Of a stretch of 64,000 bases of DNA, positions 13,401 through 22,318 are shown one piece after another. Origin of the DNA: Limnoperna fortunei (Eukaryota; Mollusca; Bivalvia; Mytilida; Modiolidae). The stretch is taken from NCBI GenBank assembly GCA_944474755.1, contig OX104112.1, positions 51,286,774 through 51,350,773 of the forward strand. Direction: 5' to 3'. Position 1 is the first letter of the stretch. Each line of letters begins with the position of its first letter. The notes beneath the pieces were generated by a model. That model saw nothing but the letters and a program-made list of their open reading frames with translations, searched no databases and had not been told where the DNA came from. The position numbers were made by a program, and so were the translations under genes.

Positions 13401-16400
13401 CTGAAAAATAAAAACGATTATAATTGTATCGAACAGTAAATGTATCCAGGTCAAAAAGGTTCATAAAAAAATGTAAATATTTAATCAGACATGTATAATG
13501 TCAAAAAACTGAAAACCAAGACATTTTATTATTTTACAATTGCACTTTTTGACATCTTGTTAAATAACCTTCAGATTGCATGAGGAAAACATAAGAGTAC
13601 AATTTTTATGATATTTTACATTTCATGATGTGATTTTCATGTTTTATGCACATGTCATAGTTCAATATAAAACCATAATCACTGTAAACTAAATGTAGCT
13701 TGTTGTTTCTAATCTCTTGGGACATATAGTACAAATAATTAATTGAATTAGTTTTATAGTTAAAATGCTTTGACCTGTCAGGTATTTTTTACCTATTGGT
13801 CACTTAGTTCTAAACACAGATAACAGCTGTTTAGAAAACCTACCTCCCTGCCATTTCAGCATCTTTGTAAACTGGTATATTAGGTGTGTCAATGTCATTA
13901 TATGGACCGAAGTGACAATTCGGGGATCCAAACCATTCGTCAAATCCATGCTTCAGTGGATGATACTGTGGTCTATGGCCTAAATGCCTGAAAAGACAGC
14001 ATCCATTGTGGTCTTCACAATCTTATGTCAAAGCTTTAGTCACTTCCAATACAATTTGTTTATTTGTGTAAACAGTGAAGAGATTTTTCTGATATTATTT
14101 GTTTGGAGTTTTTACTTGTTGAGAAAGCTAGAATACATAAATTTGTTAATACCTGACCTTCGGTACAAAATTTGGCAATTTCTGTTCTCTACTCATCATG
14201 GCAGAGGTGAAAACAAAATATTCTTTTTTTCTATATCCAACCTGCCCCAGCATCATAAAAAAATATAAATATTCTTATTTTTTACCATGACAACAAAGGC
14301 CATTTAAAGTTTTGATTGGATGAAATTAAAAAAAAAACATCTCAGGAATTTCGTTTATAGCTAAAGCCAGTACTTTATGGTAACTTGCTGAGTAAAGTGC
14401 TAATGGAGGGAGACTGGATTGGAGGGTACCTGTCATCCAACAGGGAAAAGAGGACATACAAAATACTATTGTTCTAAATTGTTGTTGAGTAAAATATAAT
14501 GAGTAGTTTACCAATCTAATGAATATATTTTTGTAGACAAAAAATAACTTAATAAAATTTGTTTATTACATATTATAGACTGAACAAAAGAAACATTTTT
14601 ACCATTTTCCAATGATTTTATTTCTGTATCCCTGTTTCTTAAGAACTTCTGGTAATAAGATTTCTGAATCTGGTATACCACCCATAATGATCTGTGGTGT
14701 GTATGCTGTAAGGAACAGAATTGTTCAAGTCAACCACAGAAATCATGCAAAAATATTCAAATTACAATCAATTTGTCTACATGTTAATAATTGGGTCAAT
14801 CATTGACTGAATAGTTGCTTGAAATTTAGAGAGAAATATTATAGTATGATCAAGAGGAAAACACATTGATAACAATATATAACTCATCAAGATAATATTC
14901 AGAAAAAACTAGAAACTTCAATGGTCTACATGCACAGGAACATATTTAAACTACTACCAGATGAACATAAATGTCTGATTGTGAATGAGAATAGGAACAC
15001 AGTACAAGTAGTTGGTCTCCTTTAGTCCATTACAGCTAAGATGAAAGTGCACCAACTTGGTGTAGTTGTTTTCCACACATCATCGCCAAAGTTTAGACTT
15101 TTGAAAACTTCAACTCCTTGAATGTTGACTTTTTTTGTTTGAATGATTTTTAACGCCACTTTCAGTAATATATCATGGCATATAGTTTTTATAGAGGTAG
15201 GAAGCTGGAGTACCCGGAGAAAACCCCGACCTCCTGTAGGAAAACTGGCCGATCCTTGTTAATTTAGATGGGAGAAGGGTGCATTCCAGTTTGTCAATTA
15301 CCAGATTGCTGTGTCCAATTTGCCGATTCCTTACTATTCAACAAAGAACAATCAAAAAGGTGTATGAAAGAATTTTATCAAGTATTATGTGTGTTTAGGA
15401 AAAATATATAAATTAATTATATTAATTCAATAATTTAATTGACATAAAAGAAATTTTTGGTTACTAATAAATTTTCAGCTTGGGATGATATTTGTTTTAA
15501 ATCAATTTGATAAGCTGATACTTTTCAATTGAGAAAAATCAATTTTATTTTACTTCAATAACGGATGGATGCTTAGGAAAAATTATGAAAATTAATCATA
15601 TGTGATTAATCTTTCCTATCAATATTACAGAGAATGCATAAATAAACCTACAATCATTCAGGTATACACCTTGTAGATTGTTCTTAAATGGTCAAATATC
15701 AGGGAATTGACAAACTGGGTGTAAGCAAATTGGACACTGCAATCTGGGAATCGGCAAACTGGCATTAACTGGGAGTAAAGTAAACACTGGGCACAGTGAA
15801 ATTCAAACCCACAACCTCGTGTTGACAGACCACATAATCAATATATGTAGTAGACAAACTACCTTAACCACTCGGCCACCTAGGCCCCTATTAAATGTTG
15901 AAACTGGATGACAACAAACTAAACGCATGTAAACAATGTCAATCTATCATATATATAAATAAATCTTACCATTTCGTGCATGATCATTAGTGGTATAGAA
16001 GCCATTTCTGACTGGTAGCCTGCCTGTCATCAATGCTGCTCTTGCTGTCAATAATTAAAAGTAGGTTTTTCCTTAAGCATTCTGCATTATTAACTTCAAT
16101 TAATTTATAACTCAATGTTGTGTAGATTGTTTATTAGTTTTTATTAGTCTAAATTATTTCTGTTTGGTGTCATAAATCTGTGGTACTACAATGAACATTT
16201 ACATATTATTGAAAAATTGCATTTTGGATGTTTTAATTCTGTTACTTTAGAAAAAAATAAAATTTTCAAACAATAATAATCAAACATATGCTGAATTCTG
16301 ATATCTAAGTAAACATTTTGACAAAACACTGGAGGTACATTCATTTATCCAGAATTTGCTACACAATAAAGTTAGTGAATAAATGTTTGCTTTATCCAGT

Positions 16401-18438
16401 TAATGACCAAATAAAGTATTCTGGTACCCTTGTCCTCAATTCTAATGATAATTAGATTCTGTTCTGATTAATGCCAAATATGATATTTGTTTTTTTATGT
16501 CATGCATAACTATAACACTGCAAAAAATTTCGAACAAAGTAAGCTGAAGTGGTTTTTCAATACTTTTTTTCATTTGTAGATTTAAGATATTGTGTATGTA
16601 TGTGTACTTATATCTACTGTACATCAAAATTTGAATAAAGTATGTATTTACATGGTGAACACAGTGGATTTGCTGAATAAAAGTCAGGAAATAGCATCCC
16701 TTCTGCTGCCATTCTATCTAGGTATGGTGTTTCCTTGTTTGGTTCTCCAAACACTCCAAGATCTCCCCAACCCATCTGAAAACAAAAAAAATGGTTGTCA
16801 TTAAATAATTACAAAAATAAATTAAATTTTAGTCAAATATGATCTATGAGTAAAAAAGATTACCTTATTACTGGAAATTTGTAAAATTTGTTATTAAATA
16901 AAACAATATATATCTCAATAACATGTGGTGTGGTTGGTTATTATTATTATTATTATTTTTTTTTTTGGTCATTTTTTTAATGTAATTTAGAAAACACATA
17001 AAAATGTTATAGCTTGATATGAGTAGAGTACAATTCTTAAGTTGTGGTCAAGCTAATTGACTCATTTCAAATTTCACATGATTTATTCTCCCGTTTACTT
17101 CTGGGCCCAGCGCCATAAACATTTTCTTTGCTGAGAACTTTTTTATTCTCAATTTCATCCAATCAAATCTATCCTTTTCCCTTGTTGTCATGGTAGTTGA
17201 GTAAATTCTCATGCTGAGCAAAAAATGTTTACTCAAGTAGGTTTTATGGCGCTGGGCCCAGGTTAAAAGAACTATGGCTGTCATCACTAAAAGACTACGA
17301 TATTGAAATAGATATTGCATTGTTTTTGTATTGTTTCTCTATGTCAATTAAATTTTCATTTAATTAACCTCATTAGTAGATGTTACTTTAGCCATAGTTA
17401 GCAGGTGAGTTTGAATATTAGAATACGGATGCCACTGGTAAGCTAGGGTTCTACGTCTGATTAGCATCAGGTAAATAGGGTAATAAACATCACGTGTCAC
17501 ATTTACACAACAGGGGGGTTTAATAACATCCTCAGTCAGATGTTGATACATCATTCACCTGAAGCATAAAAACCTATCAATGCTGATCAAAGACAATTGA
17601 CCATGCATTTCAAAACTTTTCAACAGGACCGGAAATGGACATAATGTGGCATTTTTTAAATTGGAAAGTCATTAATTGTTTAATACTTGTGGTAATTAGA
17701 CTTTCACAGCTTTCTAATAGATTGTTTTAGTATGATTAGATGGCCTTAAACATCAAAGTAATTATCAAGTAACTGGCTTCAGCTTGGTATAAATACAGTG
17801 TATTGCCTGGCATTTCTAACCAGTTACCTAGTGTAAATACATATACATGTATACACCATACTACTAATGAAGCCTAATCATGCTGCATTATACAACATAT
17901 ATCACCATATATACTTGGGGCAAAATTACCTATTTTTGTGTTTCTTATAGGCGAATTGAAGTCTGGAAGACAGTCCCATTACCAGAGTATAAATGTTAAA
18001 NNNNNNNNNNNNNNNNNNNNNNNNNNNNNNNNNNNNNNNNNNNNNNNNNNNNNNNNNNNNNNNNNNNNNNNNNNNNNNNNNNNNNNNNNNNNNNNNNNNN
18101 NNNNNNNNNNNNNNNNNNNNNNNNNNNNNNNNNNNNNNNNNNNNNNNNNNNNNNNNNNNNNNNNNNNNNNNNNNNNNNNNNNNNNNNNNNNNNNNNNNNN
18201 TACTATGAAATAAATGATAGCGTAAAATAGTTGTGAGTTTTAGTATTAAAACGGTTGAATGTTGGATTCAGACATAAATAGTAAACTAGCCATAAATCGG
18301 TATGGTTCTTGTGTCCGCTCTTGTAGTTTTACTTACATCGTCCATAAGCAATATGACAAAGTTTGCCTTTCCATTTACGACGACTACAGCAAAAAATAAT
18401 AAAAAGATAAATACTTGGATTTTCGTGTTGGCCGCCAT
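1331..18438 (-). CDS. GALNS: N-acetylgalactosamine-6-sulfatase (GALNS-type sulfatase), gene span in window
   Basis: Gene-level entry; exons are listed separately. The family is lysosomal: it removes 6-sulfate from GalNAc-6-sulfate in chondroitin sulfate and from galactose-6-sulfate in keratan sulfate. Thirteen exons joined in phase give 488 codons without a stop, against 522 residues in human GALNS; the last roughly 30 residues (after the exon ending LNMCDNSVM) must lie left of position 1. Visible hallmarks are a signal peptide, LLMDDMGWGDLG (metal-binding Asp pair), CSPSR-x-x-LMTG (sulfatase signature with the Cys converted to formylglycine), GKWHLGH, DATHEP, SSDNG, FLCGK and WTWTNS. The last two, with FCPGE, separate GALNS from arylsulfatases A and B. 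Exon 9 is duplicated. Introns contain Helitron-like, foldback and SINE insertions and one N gap, all outside the exons. Identification rests on recalled family sequence, not a search. Confidence 0.95.
2285..2406 (-). CDS. GALNS: GALNS exon 12: GIDFCPG to GRDPGE
   Basis: 122 bp, cag acceptor at 2407-2409, gtaagt donor at 2284. It encodes [17 protein letters not shown], then [20 protein letters not shown] and YMI. FCPGxxxxGVTTH and GRDPGE match vertebrate GALNS closely. Confidence 0.94.
3001..3815. mobile_element. Foldback DNA element with long inverted arms
   Basis: The left arm (about 3001-3137) and right arm (about 3691-3815) are imperfect inverted copies of about 130 bp. Each contains two sub-repeats of the type CCCCACCTTGAGCAAAA. 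The interior (3138-3690) is AT-rich and non-coding. Located between GALNS exons 12 and 11. Target duplications are not clear. Confidence 0.7.
3938..4040 (-). CDS. GALNS: GALNS exon 11: WTWTNS segment
   Basis: 103 bp, cag acceptor at 4041-4043. It encodes (R)[16 protein letters not shown] then [18 protein letters not shown], the KAHxWTWTNS block diagnostic of GALNS. The donor gttagt at 3937 is inferred from phase: it is the only junction that gives EFNS-GIDFCPG. Confidence 0.92.
4838..6294. mobile_element. DNA transposon remnant with CAGGGG termini
   Basis: The left end CAGGGGTCGCGCTGG and right end CTAGAGCAGCCCCTG are imperfect terminal inverted repeats, flanked by the direct repeat AAATG (4833-4837 and 6295-6299). 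Near each end sits GGCGATTTTTTTGGCGCCA (about 4913 and 6249). CAGGGG termini resemble hAT superfamily ends, but hAT makes 8-bp duplications, so class is uncertain. No intact transposase ORF; a 125-codon minus ORF at 6002-6379 runs out of the element and is not recognised. Confidence 0.5.
6438..8417 (-). mobile_element. Hairpin-capped tandem-repeat element, family A, copy 1 (Helitron-like)
   Basis: Minus-orientation copy of the element at 54552-56500. Its start (8417) is AGCTCACCTGACCC-GAA-GGGTCATGTGAGCT, a near-perfect hairpin, followed by a GTCGTCGTC tract (8337-8370). Four units of about 490 bp follow, marked by the motif GAGGAGAAGATTTT near 8311, 7826, 7320 (one mismatch) and 6832. It then ends with an inverse copy of the terminal motif and a small hairpin GGCTCCTGGGAGCC followed by CTAG (6438-6441), with T as the next host base. 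Each unit holds a poly-C/poly-G tract. Non-coding; lies in the GALNS intron between exons 11 and 10. Confidence 0.8.
8515..8651 (-). CDS. GALNS: GALNS exon 10
   Basis: 137 bp, tag acceptor at 8652-8654, gtttgt donor at 8514, phase 0 in and phase 2 out. It encodes [39 protein letters not shown] and NNTATDR. QxGSxMDxxTT and the DRxIDG motif are GALNS-like. A family-A Helitron-like element ends only about 100 bp into the next intron. Confidence 0.93.
9552..9655 (-). CDS. GALNS: GALNS exon 9b: downstream copy of the duplicated exon
   Basis: 104 bp, acceptor aag (9656-9658), donor gtgtgt (9551), same phases as 9a. It encodes (G)[17 protein letters not shown] then [17 protein letters not shown]. 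The final PPGQ joined to the next exon's VSHQ matches vertebrate GQVSHQ better than the QSGK of 9a. It differs from 9a at five residues and about twenty synonymous codons, so both copies appear to be under purifying selection. Confidence 0.9.
10297..10400 (-). CDS. GALNS: GALNS exon 9a: upstream copy of the duplicated exon
   Basis: 104 bp, acceptor aag (10401-10403), donor gttggt (10296), phase 1 in and phase 0 out. It encodes (G)[17 protein letters not shown] then [17 protein letters not shown]. The Lys of FLCGK is the active-site K310 equivalent. It is open in frame and about as conserved as exon 9b. Using both 9a and 9b would add 208 bp and break the frame, so the two must be alternatives if both are functional. 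Confidence 0.88.
11292..11428 (-). CDS. GALNS: GALNS exon 8: SSDNG metal-binding motif
   Basis: 137 bp, cag acceptor at 11429-11431, donor gttagt at 11291. It encodes (L)[37 protein letters not shown] and AATYAKTS(G). Asp and Asn of SDNG correspond to the calcium ligands D288 and N289. The exon ends in phase 1, so it can join either exon 9a or exon 9b. The donor departs from consensus (gttagt), as does that of exon 11. Confidence 0.92.
11520..11750 (-). mobile_element. Hairpin-capped element, family F, single-unit or truncated
   Basis: On the minus strand: a C-rich/G-rich hairpin (CCCCCCTGTTTTGAAGAAG then AGGGGTATAC, near 11711-11748), a CCTTCTTTCATTCATC tract, then one core unit with TTTTCTTAGCAACT, a 14-nt spacer and CCTGATATTTTGC, and CTACTTCCTGTTTAGC (about 11540). 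The far terminal copy is not visible. Lies in a GALNS intron. Confidence 0.55.
12236..12460 (-). repeat. tRNA-derived SINE, minus orientation
   Basis: Reverse copy of the same SINE as at 41048: 3' body with the inverse of CCCCCAATAAAAACTGG, the middle TCAATTAAGATTGGAGTC, and a degenerate tRNA-like head ending ACTTGGCCACCAAGG. Diverged and without clear target duplications. Lies just past the GALNS exon 7 donor. Confidence 0.72.
12509..12636 (-). CDS. GALNS: GALNS exon 7: DATHEP histidine
   Basis: 128 bp with a tag acceptor at 12637-12639. It encodes [35 protein letters not shown] and LGTSRRG, ending in phase 2 at a gtatgt donor (12508). An earlier in-sequence gtacca (12527) was rejected because only the longer exon joins exon 8 in frame and supplies the conserved GTSxRG. 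The His in DATHEP corresponds to active-site H236. A minus-strand SINE begins about 50 bp past the donor. Confidence 0.93.
13334..13400 (-). CDS. GALNS: GALNS exon 6
   Basis: 67 bp, cag acceptor at 13401-13403 and gtaagt donor. It encodes (R)[22 protein letters not shown], matching the vertebrate segment with the KTGEANLTQ motif. It ends in phase 0. Confidence 0.92.
13844..13987 (-). CDS. GALNS: GALNS exon 5: HLGHRPQ to AEMAGR
   Basis: 144 bp, cag acceptor at 13988-13990, gtaggt donor at 13843. It encodes (W)[19 protein letters not shown] followed by [12 protein letters not shown] and [13 protein letters not shown]. The first His is equivalent to active-site H142. [10 protein letters not shown] is highly characteristic of GALNS. 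Confidence 0.94.
14603..14705 (-). CDS. GALNS: GALNS exon 4: YTPQ to GKW
   Basis: 103 bp, cag acceptor, gtaaaa donor, phase 1 in and phase 2 out. It encodes (A)[19 protein letters not shown], then [15 protein letters not shown]. The Tyr matches human Y108, and the final GKW opens the second sulfatase signature GKWHLGH, whose Lys is active-site K140; the Trp codon is split with exon 5. Confidence 0.93.
15140..15889 (-). repeat. tRNA-derived SINE, minus, split by a later insertion
   Basis: The 3' part is at 15140-15281 (AACGCCACTTTCAG, GGAGTACCCGGAGAAAACC). The tRNA-like head is at about 15767-15889 (GTGTTGACAGACCACAT, ACCTTAACCACTCGGCCACC). The two halves are separated by the inverted-repeat element at 15286-15762, so the SINE is the older insertion. 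Lies between GALNS exons 4 and 3. Confidence 0.72.
15286..15762. mobile_element. MITE-like element nested in a SINE
   Basis: The ends CCAGTTTGTCAATTACCAG and the inverse of GGGAATCGGCAAACTGG are imperfect terminal inverted repeats of about 45-50 bp sharing CAGATTGC-GTGTCCAATTTG. CATT flanks both ends (15282-15285 and 15763-15766). The interior is AT-rich and non-coding, as expected for a short non-autonomous DNA element of about 477 bp. Confidence 0.6.
15970..16044 (-). CDS. GALNS: GALNS exon 3: second half of the sulfatase signature
   Basis: 75 bp, cag acceptor at 16045-16047, gtaaga donor below 15970, phase 1 in and phase 1 out. It encodes (S)[14 protein letters not shown] and [10 protein letters not shown]. 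The Arg after the split Ser is the active-site arginine equivalent to human R83. Confidence 0.94.
16652..16775 (-). CDS. GALNS: GALNS exon 2: MGWGDLG and the catalytic cysteine
   Basis: Acceptor cag at 16776-16778; donor gtaaat at 16651-16646; 124 bp, phase 0 in and phase 1 out. It encodes [12 protein letters not shown], then [11 protein letters not shown] and [10 protein letters not shown]. The TGT codon at 16659-16661 is the cysteine converted to formylglycine, the nucleophile of type I sulfatases (C79 in human). The signature CSPSR is split by the following intron, with the Ser codon shared between exons 2 and 3. Confidence 0.94.
17101..17261. mobile_element. Short palindromic MITE, CTGGGCCCAGCGCCATAAA ends
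   Basis: 161 bp with perfect 19-bp terminal inverted repeats (CTGGGCCCAGCGCCATAAA at 17101 and its inverse ending 17261). The repeat includes an internal palindrome CTGGGCCCAG, and a weaker inverted repeat continues inward around AACATTTT-TTGCT. Lies in GALNS intron 1. Confidence 0.72.
18001..18200. other. Assembly gap (200 N)
   Basis: Exactly 200 unknown bases inside GALNS intron 1. ORFs reported across it are artefacts. Confidence 0.99.
18337..18438 (-). CDS. GALNS: GALNS exon 1: start codon, signal peptide, first metal-binding Asp pair
   Basis: Thirty-four codons from the ATG at 18438 to a gtaagt donor at 18336, phase 0. Residues 1-23 form a signal peptide: short basic N-region, hydrophobic run [13 protein letters not shown], then a small-residue site near NG-KA. 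The exon ends in NFVILLMDD, whose two Asp residues correspond to the calcium-binding D39/D40 of human GALNS. The ATG context AAATGG is good and no other in-frame ATG precedes the hydrophobic segment. The 5' UTR and promoter lie above 18438. Confidence 0.93.
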
Positions 18439-19018
18439 TTATCTATCATGTGACTAATCAATATAACCGTTATTTCTAAACGAGTTGCTTCTCTTTGATC
18501 AGCTTAGTTAGGGTGAACATGACAACTGAACATAATATTTAACATTATGTTGTACTAACCTTTACCATTTATGACTTTATTTTAATTAAAAATGACCAAC
18601 ATTCAAAAGTTAGACAAATAAAATGCAATTTCAAAAGTTAGACAATAAAATACAATAAAGACTTTGTCAGCATTGTCATTGCAAATTCATGTTTAAGGTA
18701 CTTGTAAATGGCTTTTCATGTAGCTTTCGTTTTATAGAAGAGTATCCTTATATAGGCTTTGACTGTTATCCAATCATTTTTTTATTCAATAAAATAATAA
18801 CTAGTTTTATTACGCGAGAAGTGTCGGTAGCTATAACTTACGTAGCTAAGTAGACGGGTTTACAAATGATTTTCTTACCCTGGACAAATTCACGTATTGA
18901 ATTACTATATTGTGAATCTAGTGCTCTATTTGTTTTTTAATTGTAGCGACCTGTCTGCATACTCACTGCGCATTAAGACGATTTGTAAGGTCAAACAACG
19001 TTCTTGTCAGTGAATTGA
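18439..19018. promoter_or_regulatory. Probable GALNS 5' UTR and promoter region
   Basis: About 580 bp upstream of the GALNS start codon and before a plus-strand ORF at 19019. No TATA box or other defined element is identified; the call rests on position only. Confidence 0.35.
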
Positions 19019-19267
19019 ATGGAATATCCTGTGTTGTTATCGTATGTAAAGAAACTTCTTTTTCAAGAATTAAAAAAAAGAAGCATTCAGTCAAAACGGC
19101 AGGATTTTGAGTCAATACAAAATGCATTTGGCGAGTTAGGACTCAAAAATATTTATCTTAACAAAAATCATACATTACCCCAGGCACCTCCGCTGGTTGG
19201 TTGGCCTCTAAAGATAGATTTAATCCTTCGGTTATTGACTTACATTTGTATATCTTTATTCTCATAA
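19019..19267 (+). CDS. Uncharacterised 82-codon ORF divergent from GALNS
   Basis: Open frame from ATG (context GAATGG) beginning MEYPVLLSYVKKLLFQELKK, with a helical, charged first 50 residues (QDFESIQNAFGELGL) and a hydrophobic tail of ordinary AT-rich composition. I do not recognise it. The first part reads like a real coding exon; the last 25 residues may be intron or repeat read-through. It starts 580 bp from GALNS, so it could be a divergent first exon, a retroposed fragment or chance. Confidence 0.25.
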   Translation: MEYPVLLSYVKKLLFQELKKRSIQSKRQDFESIQNAFGELGLKNIYLNKNHTLPQAPPLVGWPLKIDLILRLLTYICISLFS

Positions 19268-19384
19268 AGCCAATTGATGCATAACACTGGTACAGAGATA
19301 TAACAATAAATATTAAATAACAACAGCTATATACAATATATATATACATATTAAATCATATGGTGTTCTGACAGTGCACTCAAA

Positions 19385-20472
19385 CTTTTTGATAGCTACT
19401 TATATAATAGAAAACAATGTGTTAAAATTGGAACAACCTATAGTTCATTTTGTCTTTGTATAAAGGTGTACCGCAGGGATCAATTTTAGGTCCTCTGCTT
19501 TTATTTGTATTAACGATATTTTTAACCATACTGAAAAGAGTTCTCTATAACTCATCTGAATAGACTAGGCAGATTGACCATATATTACTCTTTTATTTTG
19601 TCTAATTTTAATTACTGTCCACTAGTATGGCATTTTTGTGGTGAATCAAGCACTAAGCACATTGAATATATACAAGAAAGAGCTCTACGTTTTATTTATA
19701 ATGATGTAACATCAACATATGAACAATTATTGTCTAGATCCAGCTTGCCACAATTGAAAATAAGGCGCTTAAGATCACTAGCCATACAAACCTATAAAAT
19801 CATTAATGGAAATTCACCAGCATATTTAAAGGATCTAATAAAACCTAAAGCAAATTTATATTCTTTCAGATATACAAATACAGTGGAACAGCCAAGGGTA
19901 AGAACCACCAGATATGGCCTACACTCAATTCGGTATGCTGCTCCAAAATTATGGAATAATCTACCACGGGAATTTAGGGAGGGAATGTCTTTGGAACATT
20001 TAAAGGGCTTCATTGGCAAGTGTTGAATGTAAATGCAGTTTTTGCAAATAGCAAAAGTTACCTTTTGAACTATAGGTCATAACTGGTGGGTCATCCATAT
20101 ATTTTTTAATATTTTAATGTTTTTTTAATGTTTTTGTCTTGTTTTATTGTTTGCATGAAATCTGTTCTTTTATTAGCTTTATGTGTCTTAATATTATGTC
20201 TATGTATGTGTGTCTGCCTAAATAGGGGGCTATATACGCATATGCATTTTTGCATGTGCTTATTTATAAATGTACTGCTTTGTTATGTATGTCCTCTGCA
20301 TATGCTTCAATGTAGTGCTGCCTTTTATTTATTTTTTGTTCATTATGTCAATATTATATATGTGTGTAATGTTAGGGTTTGTAATGCAATGTCGGTTTTA
20401 AAAGCTCATTAGAGCTTGTGTAATGTATTTGTAACTTGTACCGACTTATAAATAAATATTACTTGACTTGAC
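19385..20472 (+). pseudogene. 5'-truncated, broken non-LTR retrotransposon (jockey/CR1-like reverse transcriptase)
   Basis: Translated pieces: LFDSYLYNRKQCVKIG, then after a frameshift GVPQGSILGPLLF (19465-19503, reverse transcriptase motif). The catalytic YxDD block is deleted, and the C-terminal part is an open frame of 150 codons (19574-20026) with LSNFNYCPLVWHFC, QERALRFIYND and KLWNNLPREF, typical of this LINE group. The 3' UTR runs to AATAAATATT and TTGACTTGAC (about 20472), a short 3' repeat as in CR1-like LINEs. Dead element, intergenic. Confidence 0.85.
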
Positions 20473-22090
20473 ATACATACAGAGAAATGTTACACAGATC
20501 TAAGCCTGGAAGAACAAAACCAGCATTTATATCTTTTATAAAGTTACAGAGTTTCTTAAGAGTAGTCTTTCTCTTACTTGACATGAGTTCTGAAAATTTA
20601 ATGATAGTGTGTCTATATATAAAGTAGTGGGATAGTGCTTGTTTGCGTTTTTCGTTAAAATAATCGCATTCTAAGAGATAGTGGTGTTCATCTCCAATTT
20701 GTGAACTGTATTACATATTACACGTTTACGCTTTTCCTCGGGATATTTTGCCATCGCCCTTTTTCGATTGGAAGTTTTTTGTTTGTTGTTCTAAATCTGC
20801 AGAAAAGAATTGGCTGTTTTAATTCAAGTATATTAAAGTATTCCTCTAATTTAAAATCTGTTTTAAAGGTTCTCCCAACTTACGCTTCTGTCATCAAATG
20901 TTTGGAACTGTTTTGCTTCTAATCCAACAAACAGTTTATCAGCAAACAAACAACTTATACATTCAAGTACCTATTGTAAATATTTCAATAACGAAGAGTA
21001 TATTGGTGCATATAACTCTTGTTAATAGCTTATTTTGCTTTTTTTTCTTTTTCAAGTTTTTGTTTATGTATGGATGTGTGCGCTTGTAGAAAAGTTTGCA
21101 TCATACTTATAGAAAATCGTTTACATTTACTTAGAATTCAATCACATTGTTTGATTTCGGTTATGGGAATAAAATTCGAACTGTAATGTGGCAACCAATT
21201 TAATTTTGCTTAATTTTTTCGAGTACAAACTTTAGGGTATACATTATGCATGTGGCTTTTAAATGTTTCATAATACATGTATAGTGTGTGTTAGCAGAGA
21301 ATTTTCAGAGATCATGAAAATTAAATACCTGATCGAGCATGCTTATAATTTCATAATCAAACTTCTTCAAGCCGTGATTAAATTTCGAAACTGACTCTAG
21401 ATTTTTAAAGACTCAAAACATGCAGGCTTTGTTTAGATTCCTCTCGACTGTTTTATGAGAAGGTATATAATAATTATGCAAATTGTGTTTAACCATGTAT
21501 ACAGGTTTGCCAGAAATATGCAGTCCTGTATAAACATTTAAACTCGGAAATTTTCCTGTTGGAACTTTTGTCTTGAGTGATTTCTATAATTTGGTTAACT
21601 GAGTTAAAAACTGTGTAATTTAACATACTCTCTTTTACAGTTTTTCGACATTTAAAAATGCAAAAAATTAAACTGTATCTACATAACTTTGTAATTTTGA
21701 CATGCTGTCTATAATTCAGCGTTTGTTGTGTTTGTTGTACAAGGAAATGAATTGAATAGGATATCGTGATTCGTTTATTATTTTATTACTATATCTATAG
21801 TTATTGTGTTTTCATGAATAATTAATTATAAATATATCCTATTACTAATTAGGCATGGATTTTTTTAGAATAAATAAATGTAAAATTATTTTGCTGTATA
21901 ACAACAAATTTGTTTATGTGATCAATTGAATGCTGGGTCGATATCTATATTTAAACAAAATCAGACAATTTACGTATTATTTTTTAGTTTTTTGAACTTA
22001 AAATTGAGTCTTACACAGGCTTACTAGCACTTGTCATAAATCGAGTACACCTTTAGTGCTTTCTTCTTGATTTAAGCCCATTTAATCATT
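20473..22090. other. Intergenic AT-rich sequence, no gene seen
   Basis: Short ORFs only, with no conserved protein motif recognised on either strand. Confidence 0.5.
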
Positions 22091-22099
22091 TGCTGAATG

Positions 22100-22318
22100 A
22101 GGTTTCACGCCACAATCAGCTGTATCAAAGCATCCAGATTGTGTTGGTGGGAGAAGCTACCGTACCAGGCGAAAAACTGGAAAACCCTGAAAACTGACGT
22201 TGGAATCGAGCAATCCCTGTCCACAAGACTTGAACACGCAATATGTGTTGATGACATGGCGCTTAAAAATATTAGATGACTAACTACCTATCTTAAACAC
22301 TTATCCAGCTAGTCCGCT
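22100..22318 (-). repeat. Degenerate tRNA-derived SINE, minus
   Basis: Order of blocks matches the reverse SINE: CGCCACAATCAGCTGTATCA, ATCCAGATT, GGCGAAAAACTGGAAAACCC, ending ACTACCTATCTTAAACACTT. Much more diverged than the copies at 41 and 48.7 kb; boundaries approximate. Confidence 0.5.

Noticed and set aside
17938..18213. ORFs crossing the N run (also 59131-59464)
   Set aside because: They consist almost entirely of unknown bases in assembly gaps.
19574..20026. Intact host gene from the 150-codon open frame
   Set aside because: It is the C-terminal part of a LINE reverse transcriptase; upstream motifs are frameshifted and the catalytic block is missing.
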